The position numbers and the translations under genes are program-made. From the NCBI GenBank assembly GCA_002304735.1, contig DBIU01000026.1, positions 13,719 through 46,202 on the forward strand: a stretch of DNA of 32,484 nt. Direction: 5' to 3'. Shown here piece after piece: positions 24,985-31,305 of this stretch (the stretch's first letter is position 1; every line of letters starts with the position of its first letter). Source of the DNA: Ruminococcaceae bacterium UBA794. GTDB lineage: Bacteria > Bacillota > Clostridia > Oscillospirales > Ruminococcaceae. The notes below the pieces were generated by a model. That model was not told the origin of the DNA and did no database searches. It saw nothing but the letters and a program-made list of their open reading frames with translations.

Positions 24985-26784
24985 ATGGCTGAAAGAGTTC
25001 CCGAGCGCTCCGAAATTGCCTCGGAGTATAAGTGGTCAATCGAGGATATCTACAAAAACAATGATTTGTGGGAAGCCGATTTCAAGAAGGCGCAGTCCTA
25101 TATTGATAAAATCGCTTCGTACAAGGATACTTTTGCCGATGGCGCGGAGAAGCTGCTCGGTTATTTTCGGCTGAACGACGAGCTAACCGTGCTTTTTGAC
25201 AAGCTGGTTTACTATGCGTTCTGCCGTCGCGACGAGGATACGCGCGTCGCCGTTTATCAAGATATGGCAAACCGCCTTGAAGGACTTATGGTCGCAATAA
25301 ACGGCACTTCCGCCTTTGCAACTCCGGAAATTCTTTCGATAAGCGATGAAAAGCTTGAAAAGTATTACAGGGATTGTCCGGATTTGGAGCTTTATCGCCG
25401 TGCGCTTGATAAAATAAGGGTTCAGCGCGAGCATATTCTTTCGGAAAACGAAGAAAAAATTCTTGCGCTTGCAGGCGAAGTCGTTAATTCTCCCGACAAT
25501 ATCTTCTCGATGTTCAACGACGCCGATTTGAAATTCCCCGATGCAATCGACAAGGACGGAAATTCTCATCAAATTACCCACGAAAGCTTCATTCCGCTTA
25601 TGAGAAGCGAGGACAGGGTTCTCAGAAAGTCCGCCTTCGACGGGCTTTATCACACATACGAGAGCTTCAAAAACACGTCTGCGGCAATGCTTTCGGGGCA
25701 AATTAAAGCGCTTGTATTCCACGCGCGTGCGAAAAAGTACAGTTCCACGCTTGAAGCCGCTCTTTCAAGGAACGAGGTTGATACGGCTGTTTATCACAGG
25801 CTTCTTGAAGCTGTTCACGATAATCTTGGATTAATGCACAGATATGTGAAACTACGCAAGAAAGCTCTCGGTCTTAACGAGCTTCACCCATATGACCTGT
25901 ATGTGCCGATTGTAAGCGGCGCCGATGATAAAATTGACTTCGAGCAGGCAAAAGCCGAGGTTTACGAGTCGCTGGCTCCGATGGGCGAGGATTATCGAGC
26001 GATTTTCAAGAAGGGAATTGATGAGCGCTGGATTGACGTTTATGAAAACGAGGGCAAGCGAAGCGGCGGTTATTCCGCTGGCTGCCTTGTTCACCCGTTT
26101 ATCCTGCTTAATCACAAGGATACGCTTAACTGCGAATTTACGCTCGCTCACGAAATGGGTCACGCAATTCATTCCTATCTGTCTAACAAAAATCAGCCTG
26201 TCGTTTACGCCGATTACGTCATTTTTGTTGCGGAAGTTGCGTCAACCTGCAACGAGAGCTTGCTTATGCAGCATCTTTTAAGCAAATCCGCGGATAAAAA
26301 GCGACGCGCTTATCTTGTGAACTACTTCCTTGAACAGTTCAGGACAACTCTTTACAGGCAGGCTATGTTCGCCGAATTTGAGCTGAAGATAAACGAAATG
26401 GCTGAACGCGGAGAAAGCCTTACAGCCGAGAGCCTTTGCGCGCTTTATCATAATCTGAACGTTGAATATTACGGCGAAGACTTGGTTGTTGACAAAGAGC
26501 TTGATATGGAATGGGCGAGAATACCTCATTTCTATAACGATTATTACGTTTATCAATACGCAACGGGATTTTCGGCGGCTATTGCGCTTTCACAGAGGAT
26601 TTTGACAGAAGGCGAAACCGCGGTGCGGGATTATATCGGATTTTTGAGCGGCGGCTGCTCAAAGGACCCTATTACGCTTCTGAAAGGCGCAGGGGTTGAT
26701 ATGACGTCAAAAAGCGCCGTTGAGAACGCGCTTGGGTTGTTCTCAAAGCTTCTTGACGAAATGGAAGAATTACTTGAAAATTAA
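24985..26784 (+). CDS. pepF: Oligoendopeptidase F
   Basis: PepF is a cytoplasmic M3 zinc metallopeptidase that degrades short peptides. At 599 residues it has the usual length. The zinc site is complete: H389-E390-M-G-H393 in FTLAHEMGHAIHS, with the third ligand E417 in AEVASTCNE, 24 residues after the second His, as in M3 enzymes. The N-terminal part (residues 10-380) is helical and carries the usual F-type lid domain. An AGGAG site precedes the ATG. The kinase-like gene starts 14 nt after the stop. Confidence 0.96.
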   Translation: MAERVPERSEIASEYKWSIEDIYKNNDLWEADFKKAQSYIDKIASYKDTFADGAEKLLGYFRLNDELTVLFDKLVYYAFCRRDEDTRVAVYQDMANRLEGLMVAINGTSAFATPEILSISDEKLEKYYRDCPDLELYRRALDKIRVQREHILSENEEKILALAGEVVNSPDNIFSMFNDADLKFPDAIDKDGNSHQITHESFIPLMRSEDRVLRKSAFDGLYHTYESFKNTSAAMLSGQIKALVFHARAKKYSSTLEAALSRNEVDTAVYHRLLEAVHDNLGLMHRYVKLRKKALGLNELHPYDLYVPIVSGADDKIDFEQAKAEVYESLAPMGEDYRAIFKKGIDERWIDVYENEGKRSGGYSAGCLVHPFILLNHKDTLNCEFTLAHEMGHAIHSYLSNKNQPVVYADYVIFVAEVASTCNESLLMQHLLSKSADKKRRAYLVNYFLEQFRTTLYRQAMFAEFELKINEMAERGESLTAESLCALYHNLNVEYYGEDLVVDKELDMEWARIPHFYNDYYVYQYATGFSAAIALSQRILTEGETAVRDYIGFLSGGCSKDPITLLKGAGVDMTSKSAVENALGLFSKLLDEMEELLEN

Positions 26785-26798
26785 AGGCGGTGTCTTGG

Positions 26799-27872
26799 TT
26801 GGATTACAGTGAACTTGAATTTATAAAATCTTTTTGTCAGGGCTTTGTTAACCCTGTAATACTGTTTAACAAAAAGTGGGAAATTATCTATTGCAATAAA
26901 AAGAACTTTCTTGCGCCTGACGCGACTTTACAAGACCTCACAATGGGCAGGGAAGAAAAGCTTAAAAGTCATCACAGCTTTTTAATGACGGTAAACGGCA
27001 GACAATATTGCTCCAGAGTGTCGCTTCACGGAGATTTATACCTCTGCGAGCTTTTCAGCTCGGAGGATTGGTTTGAGCTTGCCGATAAGGCGGGTATTTA
27101 TGAAAAACTACTTCCATTTATTAATAATTTCGAGCATAATATCGCCGTTATGTGCAACTCAATTTCAAACTTGAGCCGAAAGCTTGAAGCTGAGGAGCGC
27201 TTTGACGATATGAAGCAGCTTGCCGATATCCAGAGAAGCGCAATGTATCTTGACGCGTCGGGGAAGAACATATTTGAATTTGCGAATATGTTTTATCCCA
27301 AAAATACGGCGAAGAAAATTGATACCTACGCTCTTGTTGACGGGATTATAAATCGGTGTAATCATATGCTGGAAGGCTGTTGCCGAAGAATTGAGTTTTT
27401 GGCTGATAAGGACGACTATTTTATCCGCGCAAATCAGCGTCACTGTATAACCGTTCTCATAAACGCTCTGCAAAACGCCCTTCTTTATTCTCCAATCGAC
27501 AGCTGTCCTATCGTTACGCTGTCAAAATCCGTCTACAATGACGCTCCGTGCGCCGTTCTTAGAGTATCAAACAAATGCGTTGTTAGCTCTGATGAAAACG
27601 GAAAAGAGCCCGACCTTAATTTTTCTTGTCAGAGAATAGGCTGCGGAATACCGATTATAAAGCGGTTTACCGAGGAATCGGGCGGAGAATTTACAATGGA
27701 AGAAAGAAACGGTATTATGACCGTAACATTGAAGCTTCCGATAATCGTTGCCGAAAATAGCGGGGAAATTGTTCTCGAAGAAAGCGAGTATGCTTTCTAC
27801 GATACCGGTATTCCCGATATTGTCGAGCTTAAAATGTTCGAGGTTCTTTCGTTTTTCGGCTCAAAAAAATAA
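26799..27872 (+). CDS. Soluble histidine-kinase-like protein, atypical
   Basis: The 357-residue protein has no membrane helix. Residues 10-90 look PAS-like (VNPVILFNKKWEIIYCNKKN). A helical segment around 105-150 includes EHNIAVMCNSISNLSRKL, a poor match to a kinase phosphoacceptor H box, without the usual HE/HD-x-R-x-P. The C-terminal part has the ATPase N box (LINALQNALLYSP) and a late G box (GCGIPIIKRF) but no clear D-x-G-x-G. It may be a degenerate sensor or a cytosolic kinase of unusual type. I prefer the TTG at 26799, with AAAGGCGG 8 nt upstream; a GTG at 26790 would overlap that site. It lies just upstream of a two-component pair but has a separate transcript boundary. Confidence 0.7.
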   Translation: MDYSELEFIKSFCQGFVNPVILFNKKWEIIYCNKKNFLAPDATLQDLTMGREEKLKSHHSFLMTVNGRQYCSRVSLHGDLYLCELFSSEDWFELADKAGIYEKLLPFINNFEHNIAVMCNSISNLSRKLEAEERFDDMKQLADIQRSAMYLDASGKNIFEFANMFYPKNTAKKIDTYALVDGIINRCNHMLEGCCRRIEFLADKDDYFIRANQRHCITVLINALQNALLYSPIDSCPIVTLSKSVYNDAPCAVLRVSNKCVVSSDENGKEPDLNFSCQRIGCGIPIIKRFTEESGGEFTMEERNGIMTVTLKLPIIVAENSGEIVLEESEYAFYDTGIPDIVELKMFEVLSFFGSKK

Positions 27873-27877
27873 TTCTG

Positions 27878-27916
27878 TTTACAAAACATTCAGCTTTTTT
27901 TCACATCGTTATCATA
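27878..27916 (+). promoter_or_regulatory. Pho-box-like direct repeats upstream of the response regulator
   Basis: TTTACA (27878), TTCAGC (27889), TTCACA (27900) and the weaker ATCATA (27911) recur at exactly 11-bp steps, the geometry bound by OmpR/PhoB-type regulators. The array ends 9 bp before a TATAAT that has no good -35. Confidence 0.5.
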
Positions 27917-27925
27917 TTGGTGCGA

Positions 27926-27931
27926 TATAAT
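27926..27931 (+). promoter_or_regulatory. -10 element of a probably activator-dependent promoter
   Basis: Exact TATAAT without a recognisable -35 at 16-18 bp. Its predicted start (about 27938) coincides with a 6-bp GC hairpin (27940-27955), which would cap the transcript's 5' end. Leader of about 128 nt to the response regulator. Confidence 0.5.
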
Positions 27932-27997
27932 TTATTTGTCGGACGGAAGCGTCCGGCGCAATGTTCATAATTTCCTCACTGTGATTTGTTTGTTATC

Positions 27998-28033
27998 GGG
28001 CGTTCTTGATATTCTTGAGAACGCCCACTTTTT
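27998..28033 (+). terminator. Terminator-like hairpin in the leader of the response regulator
   Basis: GGGCGTTCT (27998-28006) pairs perfectly with AGAACGCCC (28018-28026), followed by ACTTTTT. An outer 7-bp pair, TCACTGT (27976-27982) with ACAGTGA (28034-28040), brackets it. It could end the upstream transcript or act as an attenuator. Confidence 0.7.
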
Positions 28034-28065
28034 ACAGTGATAATGGCATTTTACGGAGGTTTTGT

Positions 28066-28746
28066 ATGTATAAAATTCTTGTTGTTGACGATGAAGAAAA
28101 TATCCGCGAGGTTATTCGCGAGTATGCCGAATTTGAAGGGCACGAGGTTGATGAAGCGTGCGACGGAATGGAAGCGGTCGAGAAAGCAAAGGCAAAGGAT
28201 TATGATATTATCATTATGGATATAATGATGCCGCGTCTTGACGGATATCTTGCCTGCAAGGAAATCCGCAAATTCAAGCAGACTCCTGTTTTGATGCTTT
28301 CCGCAAGAGGCGAGGAGTACGATAAGCTTTTCGGATTTGAGCTTGGAATTGACGATTATGTTGTCAAGCCGTTTTCGCCAAAAGAGGTTATGGCGAGAGT
28401 AAACGCAATCATAAAGCGAAATGCGGTTTCTGCCGCTGCGTCCGGAGTTCATTCGGATATCGAAAAGTTCGAGGGGCTTGAAATCAACTTTGCTTCGAGA
28501 GACGTCATTATTGACGGGGAAAAGGCTAATCTCACGCCCAAAGAATACGACCTTTTGTTTTTCCTTGTCAGGAACAAAAATATCGCGCTTTCAAGAAACA
28601 GGCTTCTTGAAGAAGTCTGGGGATACGACTTTTTCGGCGACGACAGAACGATTGACACGCACATTAAGATGCTGAGGAATAATCTTGGTCCATACCGCAA
28701 GTTTATTGTAACGCTTCGCGGTCTGGGATATAAATTCGAGGCGTGA
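28066..28746 (+). CDS. OmpR/PhoB-family response regulator
   Basis: This 226-residue transcription factor has a receiver domain (1-120) with acidic pocket D8, D9, phosphoacceptor D52 in IIMDIMMPRLDG, and the conserved Lys in DDYVVKPFSP. A C-terminal winged helix (about 130-226) carries LTPKEYDLLFFLVRNKN and the recognition region RTIDTHIKMLRNNLG. It is most like PhoP/WalR/VanR-type regulators of Firmicutes. ACGGAGG precedes the ATG; upstream in-frame starts fall inside the leader hairpin. The sensor kinase gene begins 1 nt after its stop, so the pair is one operon. The Pho-box-like repeats upstream suggest autoregulation. Confidence 0.95.
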   Translation: MYKILVVDDEENIREVIREYAEFEGHEVDEACDGMEAVEKAKAKDYDIIIMDIMMPRLDGYLACKEIRKFKQTPVLMLSARGEEYDKLFGFELGIDDYVVKPFSPKEVMARVNAIIKRNAVSAAASGVHSDIEKFEGLEINFASRDVIIDGEKANLTPKEYDLLFFLVRNKNIALSRNRLLEEVWGYDFFGDDRTIDTHIKMLRNNLGPYRKFIVTLRGLGYKFEA

Positions 28747-28747
28747 G

Positions 28748-30235
28748 ATGAACTTTTTGCGGAGTATTAAGGTTCGAGTTTGGGCGCGGTTTGAAATTGT
28801 TGTTATGGCGATGCTTGCATTTACCTACATCTTTCTGATTGCGCTGTTTCCAAGCTTTTACAGTTGGATGAAAACCTATGAAATCGAAGAAACTTTTGTA
28901 AAAATCCGTTCAAATTGGAATAACGAGAACATTGTTCAGATAATCAACGAGCAGGCTGCCCATAAGAAAATGTATATCGAGATAAATTTCCCGAAAACAA
29001 ACTACTCTTATTCGGCAAATAAGCTCGGCGGAAGCCTTTCAATTGCAGTTCTGGCAAAGGGCGGCTTTATCAACGGAATAAACGAGTCCAAAAACGGCAG
29101 AATTTACAAAAATTTTCGCGACGACCTTGAAAACAACTCTATTTTAATGATGGGAAGCTATATCGGAAGCGACCGAAATAATCCCGAAGCGTATGTTTTT
29201 ATCTGCAATTATCTTGAACCGATAGGAACGACTGTAAGTATTTTCGTCCGTCAATTTGTTATTGTCGGGATAATAATGATGGTTTTAACGGTGTTTATGT
29301 CGGCTTTTTTCTCAGCGAAAATTTCAGAGCCGATTATCAGAATAAACAATTCCGCAAAGTCGCTTCCGCAGGGAAAATTCGACGCGAAAATTGAAAAAAA
29401 CGATTTTAATGAGATAAAACAGCTTTCGGCAACTCTTTCTTCCGCGTCGAAGGAAATCGCGAAATCGGACGATTTACGCCGTGAACTTATGGCGAATATT
29501 TCGCACGATTTGCGTACTCCGCTTACAATGATAAAGGCATACGCCGAGATGATCAGGGATTTGTCGGGCGATAATCCCGAAAAGCGAGAGCGCCATCTTA
29601 AGGTTATAATTGATGAAACGGACAGGCTTTCATCGCTTGTAAATGATATTCTTGATTTGTCAAAGCTTCAGGCGGGCGTTACCGAGCTTCACAGAGAGGT
29701 GTTCAACTTTTCCGAGCGGCTCTCGTCCGTGACGTCGAGGTTTGATATTATTAAGTTAAACGAGGGAATATCAATTGATTTGGAGGCGCAGGACGATATT
29801 CTTTTGTTTGCCGATAAAACTAAAATCGAACAGGTTGTGTATAATCTGATTAACAATGCCGTAATTTATGCGGGCGATGATAATAAGGTTATAGTGCGGC
29901 TGTACAAAACGAACTACAAAAAAATCCGCTTTGAGGTTGAGGACCACGGCGAGGGTATTTCACCGGAAAATCTGCCTTATATTTGGGATAGGTATTATAA
30001 GGTTAGCGAGCGTTCCGCAACTCACAAACGCGCGAAAATGGGCAGCGGAATAGGCTTGTCGATTGTAAAGAGCGTTCTTGAACAGCACGGATTTGCGTTT
30101 GGCGCTGAAAGCAGCCTTGGCAAAGGCAGCAAATTCTGGTTTGAAGCTCCGGAATACTCCGAAGCTGCGGCTGAAGAACCTAAGGCTAAGCATAAGCTTG
30201 AATTTAAGCTTAATAAAAAGCAGGATAATAAATAA
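28748..30235 (+). CDS. Membrane sensor histidine kinase, partner of the response regulator
   Basis: The 495-residue protein has a transmembrane helix at about 15-36, an extracytoplasmic sensor of about 130 residues, a second helix near 167-190, a HAMP linker, and a HisKA domain with H253 in ANISHDLRTPLTMI. A full HATPase domain follows: N box NLINNAVIYA near 370, DHGEGISPENL near 399 and GSGIGLSIVKSVLEQHG near 432. All catalytic motifs are present, so it should be active. The sensor region is not one I recognise. The extra C-terminal tail of about 30 residues is Ala/Glu/Lys-rich and probably disordered. The stimulus is unknown. Confidence 0.94.
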   Translation: MNFLRSIKVRVWARFEIVVMAMLAFTYIFLIALFPSFYSWMKTYEIEETFVKIRSNWNNENIVQIINEQAAHKKMYIEINFPKTNYSYSANKLGGSLSIAVLAKGGFINGINESKNGRIYKNFRDDLENNSILMMGSYIGSDRNNPEAYVFICNYLEPIGTTVSIFVRQFVIVGIIMMVLTVFMSAFFSAKISEPIIRINNSAKSLPQGKFDAKIEKNDFNEIKQLSATLSSASKEIAKSDDLRRELMANISHDLRTPLTMIKAYAEMIRDLSGDNPEKRERHLKVIIDETDRLSSLVNDILDLSKLQAGVTELHREVFNFSERLSSVTSRFDIIKLNEGISIDLEAQDDILLFADKTKIEQVVYNLINNAVIYAGDDNKVIVRLYKTNYKKIRFEVEDHGEGISPENLPYIWDRYYKVSERSATHKRAKMGSGIGLSIVKSVLEQHGFAFGAESSLGKGSKFWFEAPEYSEAAAEEPKAKHKLEFKLNKKQDNK

Positions 30236-30277
30236 AACTACAATCAGCCGTGTGATTTTGCGCGGCTGATTGTAGTT
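30236..30277. terminator. Strong hairpin after the kinase gene, probably bidirectional
   Basis: A perfect 15-bp stem (30236-30250 with 30263-30277) begins on the base after the kinase stop. The T-rich flank is better on the minus strand (TTTTATTTATTAT) than on the plus strand, so it may terminate transcription from both sides. Confidence 0.7.
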
Positions 30278-30334
30278 AGAGATAATTTTGCCGTTCCGAG
30301 CATAGAACAACTTGAAGCAACTATTGCAGAAATC

Positions 30335-30374
30335 AAAAAATAAACCGCCAACGTTTTGAAGGAACGTTAGCGGT
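30335..30374 (-). terminator. Intrinsic terminator of the predicted small RNA
   Basis: On the minus strand a 12-bp stem with one mismatch (30363-30374 with 30344-30355) is followed by TTATTTTTT (30343-30335). On the plus strand no T-run follows, which fixes the direction. Confidence 0.82.
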
Positions 30375-30422
30375 AATAACAAAAGAACTCGGGCGGGAAA
30401 TCCTCTGCACCGCCCCTGTTCT
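30335..30422 (-). ncRNA. Predicted small RNA of about 88 nt, minus strand
   Basis: A complete minus-strand transcription unit with no ORF. The promoter at 30428-30456 would start it near 30422. The first hairpin pairs AAGAAC (30423-30418) with GTTCTT (30388-30383) and GGGCGG (30415-30410) with CCGCCC (30396-30391) around a 13-nt loop containing GCAGAGGAT. A short linker leads to the terminator hairpin (30374-30344) and a T-run ending near 30335. The two-hairpin shape is that of a regulatory sRNA. I do not recognise the family; it lacks the conserved features of SRP RNA, 6S RNA or tmRNA. Confidence 0.65.
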
Positions 30423-30427
30423 TCCTT

Positions 30428-30456
30428 ATTATAACACAGCAGAGGATAAATGTCAA
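30428..30456 (-). promoter_or_regulatory. Exact consensus promoter, minus strand
   Basis: Read on the minus strand: TTGACA (30456-30451), a 17-bp spacer and TATAAT (30433-30428), with TG one base before the -10. All twelve hexamer bases match the sigma-A consensus; it is the strongest-looking promoter in the window. Confidence 0.85.
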
Positions 30457-30486
30457 GATTTGCGGAGTTATTTTTTTGAAACTTCA

Positions 30487-30515
30487 TTGAAATTATTAAT
30501 CAAATATGATAAAAT
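30487..30515 (+). promoter_or_regulatory. Promoter-like site, plus strand
   Basis: TTGAAA (30487-30492), a 17-bp spacer and TAAAAT (30510-30515), with an extended TG. The predicted start falls on or beside an ATG at 30522 that opens a 20-codon ORF. It is divergent from the small RNA promoter. Confidence 0.6.
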
Positions 30516-30602
30516 GAATTTATGCAAAACAAATTAAAAGTAAGATTTAGAAAAATGTATGTAAAAGATGATTTGAATGTGTAATTATTGTTATCGCTAT
30601 AC

Positions 30603-30631
30603 TTGACGTTCTGTTCGTTTTGATGTATAAT
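30603..30631 (+). promoter_or_regulatory. Promoter of a non-coding leader or RNA, plus strand
   Basis: TTGACG (30603-30608), a 17-bp spacer and an exact TATAAT (30626-30631). The transcript would start near 30638 and meet a terminator at 30753-30775. Confidence 0.72.
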
Positions 30632-30637
30632 AGTACT

Positions 30638-30776
30638 GGAAATAATAAAAAGGGGATTGTCGGAGAAATATCAGTAATTGCGTAAAATAAAAGATAGATA
30701 CACACGATTTTTGTGCAGTATTTTATACATATTATAATATAATATAATTTTTGCTCCGATAATTTCGGGGCTTTTG
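30638..30776 (+). ncRNA. Short plus-strand transcript with attenuator-like fold
   Basis: Bounded by a good promoter and an intrinsic terminator, with no convincing ORF. ATTGTCGGAG (30656-30665) can pair over 10 bp with CTCCGATAAT (30754-30763), which is also the left arm of the terminator hairpin, so the two folds exclude each other. That is the layout of a riboswitch or attenuator, but no known aptamer is recognisable in the AT-rich interior, and no gene follows in the usual place. Confidence 0.45.
30753..30776 (+). terminator. Intrinsic terminator, plus strand
   Basis: GCTCCGA (30753-30759) pairs with TCGGGGC (30765-30771), one G-U pair, 5-nt loop, followed by TTTTGG. Confidence 0.68.
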
Positions 30777-30824
30777 GTGTTTCATTTTTATGTGTGTAGT
30801 TCCCGCCGTTGGGGATAAGCTCAC

Positions 30825-30836
30825 GAACGCGCAAAC
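30825..30836 (+). repeat. 12-bp direct repeat, left copy
   Basis: GAACGCGCAAAC here recurs identically at 31121-31132, so the two copies bracket the foldback. Confidence 0.8.
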
Positions 30837-30869
30837 AGCACAGACCGCAAAGCAGGGTCGAGAGATAAA

Positions 30870-31069
30870 GTAAGCTCCTGCCTGTCCTTACATCTCATAT
30901 TTGCTCTTTAGCGCTCTTTCCCGATTAGTCAAGGGTTTAAGGGTGGAGATTTTCGCTCGCAGTCTATCCCTTTTCGCAAGGTATGTGCGAAAATACTACC
31001 CGTCCCTTGACTAATCGGGAAAGAGCGCTACAATCTGCACCAGAGATGTAAGGACAGGCAGGAGCTTAC
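30870..31069. repeat. 200-bp double foldback element
   Basis: An outer perfect 27-bp inverted repeat (30870-30896 with 31043-31069) encloses an inner perfect 27-bp inverted repeat (30909-30935 with 31004-31030). The two stems are separated by equal 12-nt segments on each side. The 68-nt apex holds GCGAAAA (30987-30993), which can pair either with TTTTCGC at 30950-30956 or with TTTTCGC at 30971-30977. The perfection of both stems implies selection or recent origin. A mobile-element origin (single-strand or transfer origin), a MITE-like repeat or a structured RNA are possible; I cannot choose from sequence alone. Confidence 0.9.
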
Positions 31070-31120
31070 AAACTCGCTCATATCACAAACCAACACGGCA
31101 CAAGGGAAACGCACGCAGCG

Positions 31121-31132
31121 GAACGCGCAAAC
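31121..31132 (+). repeat. 12-bp direct repeat, right copy
   Basis: GAACGCGCAAAC, identical to 30825-30836, at the left edge of the GC-rich hairpin block. Confidence 0.8.
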
Positions 31133-31195
31133 GGTGGGGGCAAACGCGCCCCTCTGGGGCGACGCGCGCCAGCGCGGCGCACCATTATGCCCCCA
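31133..31195. repeat. GC-rich multi-hairpin block (oriT-like by appearance)
   Basis: TGGGGGCA (31135-31142) pairs with TGCCCCCA (31188-31195); inside it CGCCCC (31147-31152) pairs with GGGGCG (31156-31161) across a TCT loop, and GCGCC-A-GCGCGGCGC forms further stems. The block is far more GC-rich than its surroundings. Nested short inverted repeats next to a foldback are common at transfer origins, but no relaxase gene is in the window. Confidence 0.6.
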
Positions 31196-31230
31196 TAGTA
31201 ATACGGGTATTCAAATTACAAACAAAATAA

Positions 31231-31262
31231 GGCTTAGAGTGTTTCACTAAGCCATTTTTTTA
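31231..31262 (+). terminator. Intrinsic terminator, plus strand
   Basis: GGCTTAG (31231-31237) pairs with CTAAGCC (31247-31253), followed by A and seven Ts, then more T-rich sequence. It implies a plus-strand transcript crossing the foldback region, although no gene lies upstream. Confidence 0.8.
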
Positions 31263-31268
31263 TTATTT

Positions 31269-31305
31269 TTTTTCGTACGAAAAATACATTTTTTTACGAA
31301 AAATA
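31269..31305. repeat. Palindrome and tandem 11-mers in A/T-rich DNA
   Basis: TTTTTCGTACGAAAAA (31269-31284) is a perfect 16-bp palindrome. TACGAAAAATA occurs at 31276-31286 and again at 31295-31305, a 19-bp step. This may be a protein-binding array. Confidence 0.6.

Noticed and set aside
30335..30422. Signal recognition particle RNA or 6S RNA
   Set aside because: The conserved SRP domain IV sequence (GGAAG...AGCAG type) is missing, and the RNA is too short and too simple for 6S.
30547..30834. A 95-codon minus-strand ORF across the plus-strand attenuator region
   Set aside because: It starts at a TTG without a ribosome binding site, overlaps a promoter and a terminator on the other strand, and its hydrophobic part comes from A/T-rich sequence. 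I treat it as spurious.
30936..30960. AGGGTGGA resembling the T-box antiterminator sequence
   Set aside because: Only the first eight bases match; the following ACCGCG is absent, and no aminoacyl-tRNA synthetase or amino acid gene follows.
30870..31069. Retron msr-msd, because of the long paired structure
   Set aside because: There is no reverse transcriptase gene near it, and two nested perfect stems with equal interruptions do not match the usual retron RNA layout.
30870..31069. CRISPR array
   Set aside because: The repeats are inverted and occur once each as pairs; there is no series of direct repeats with spacers and no cas gene.
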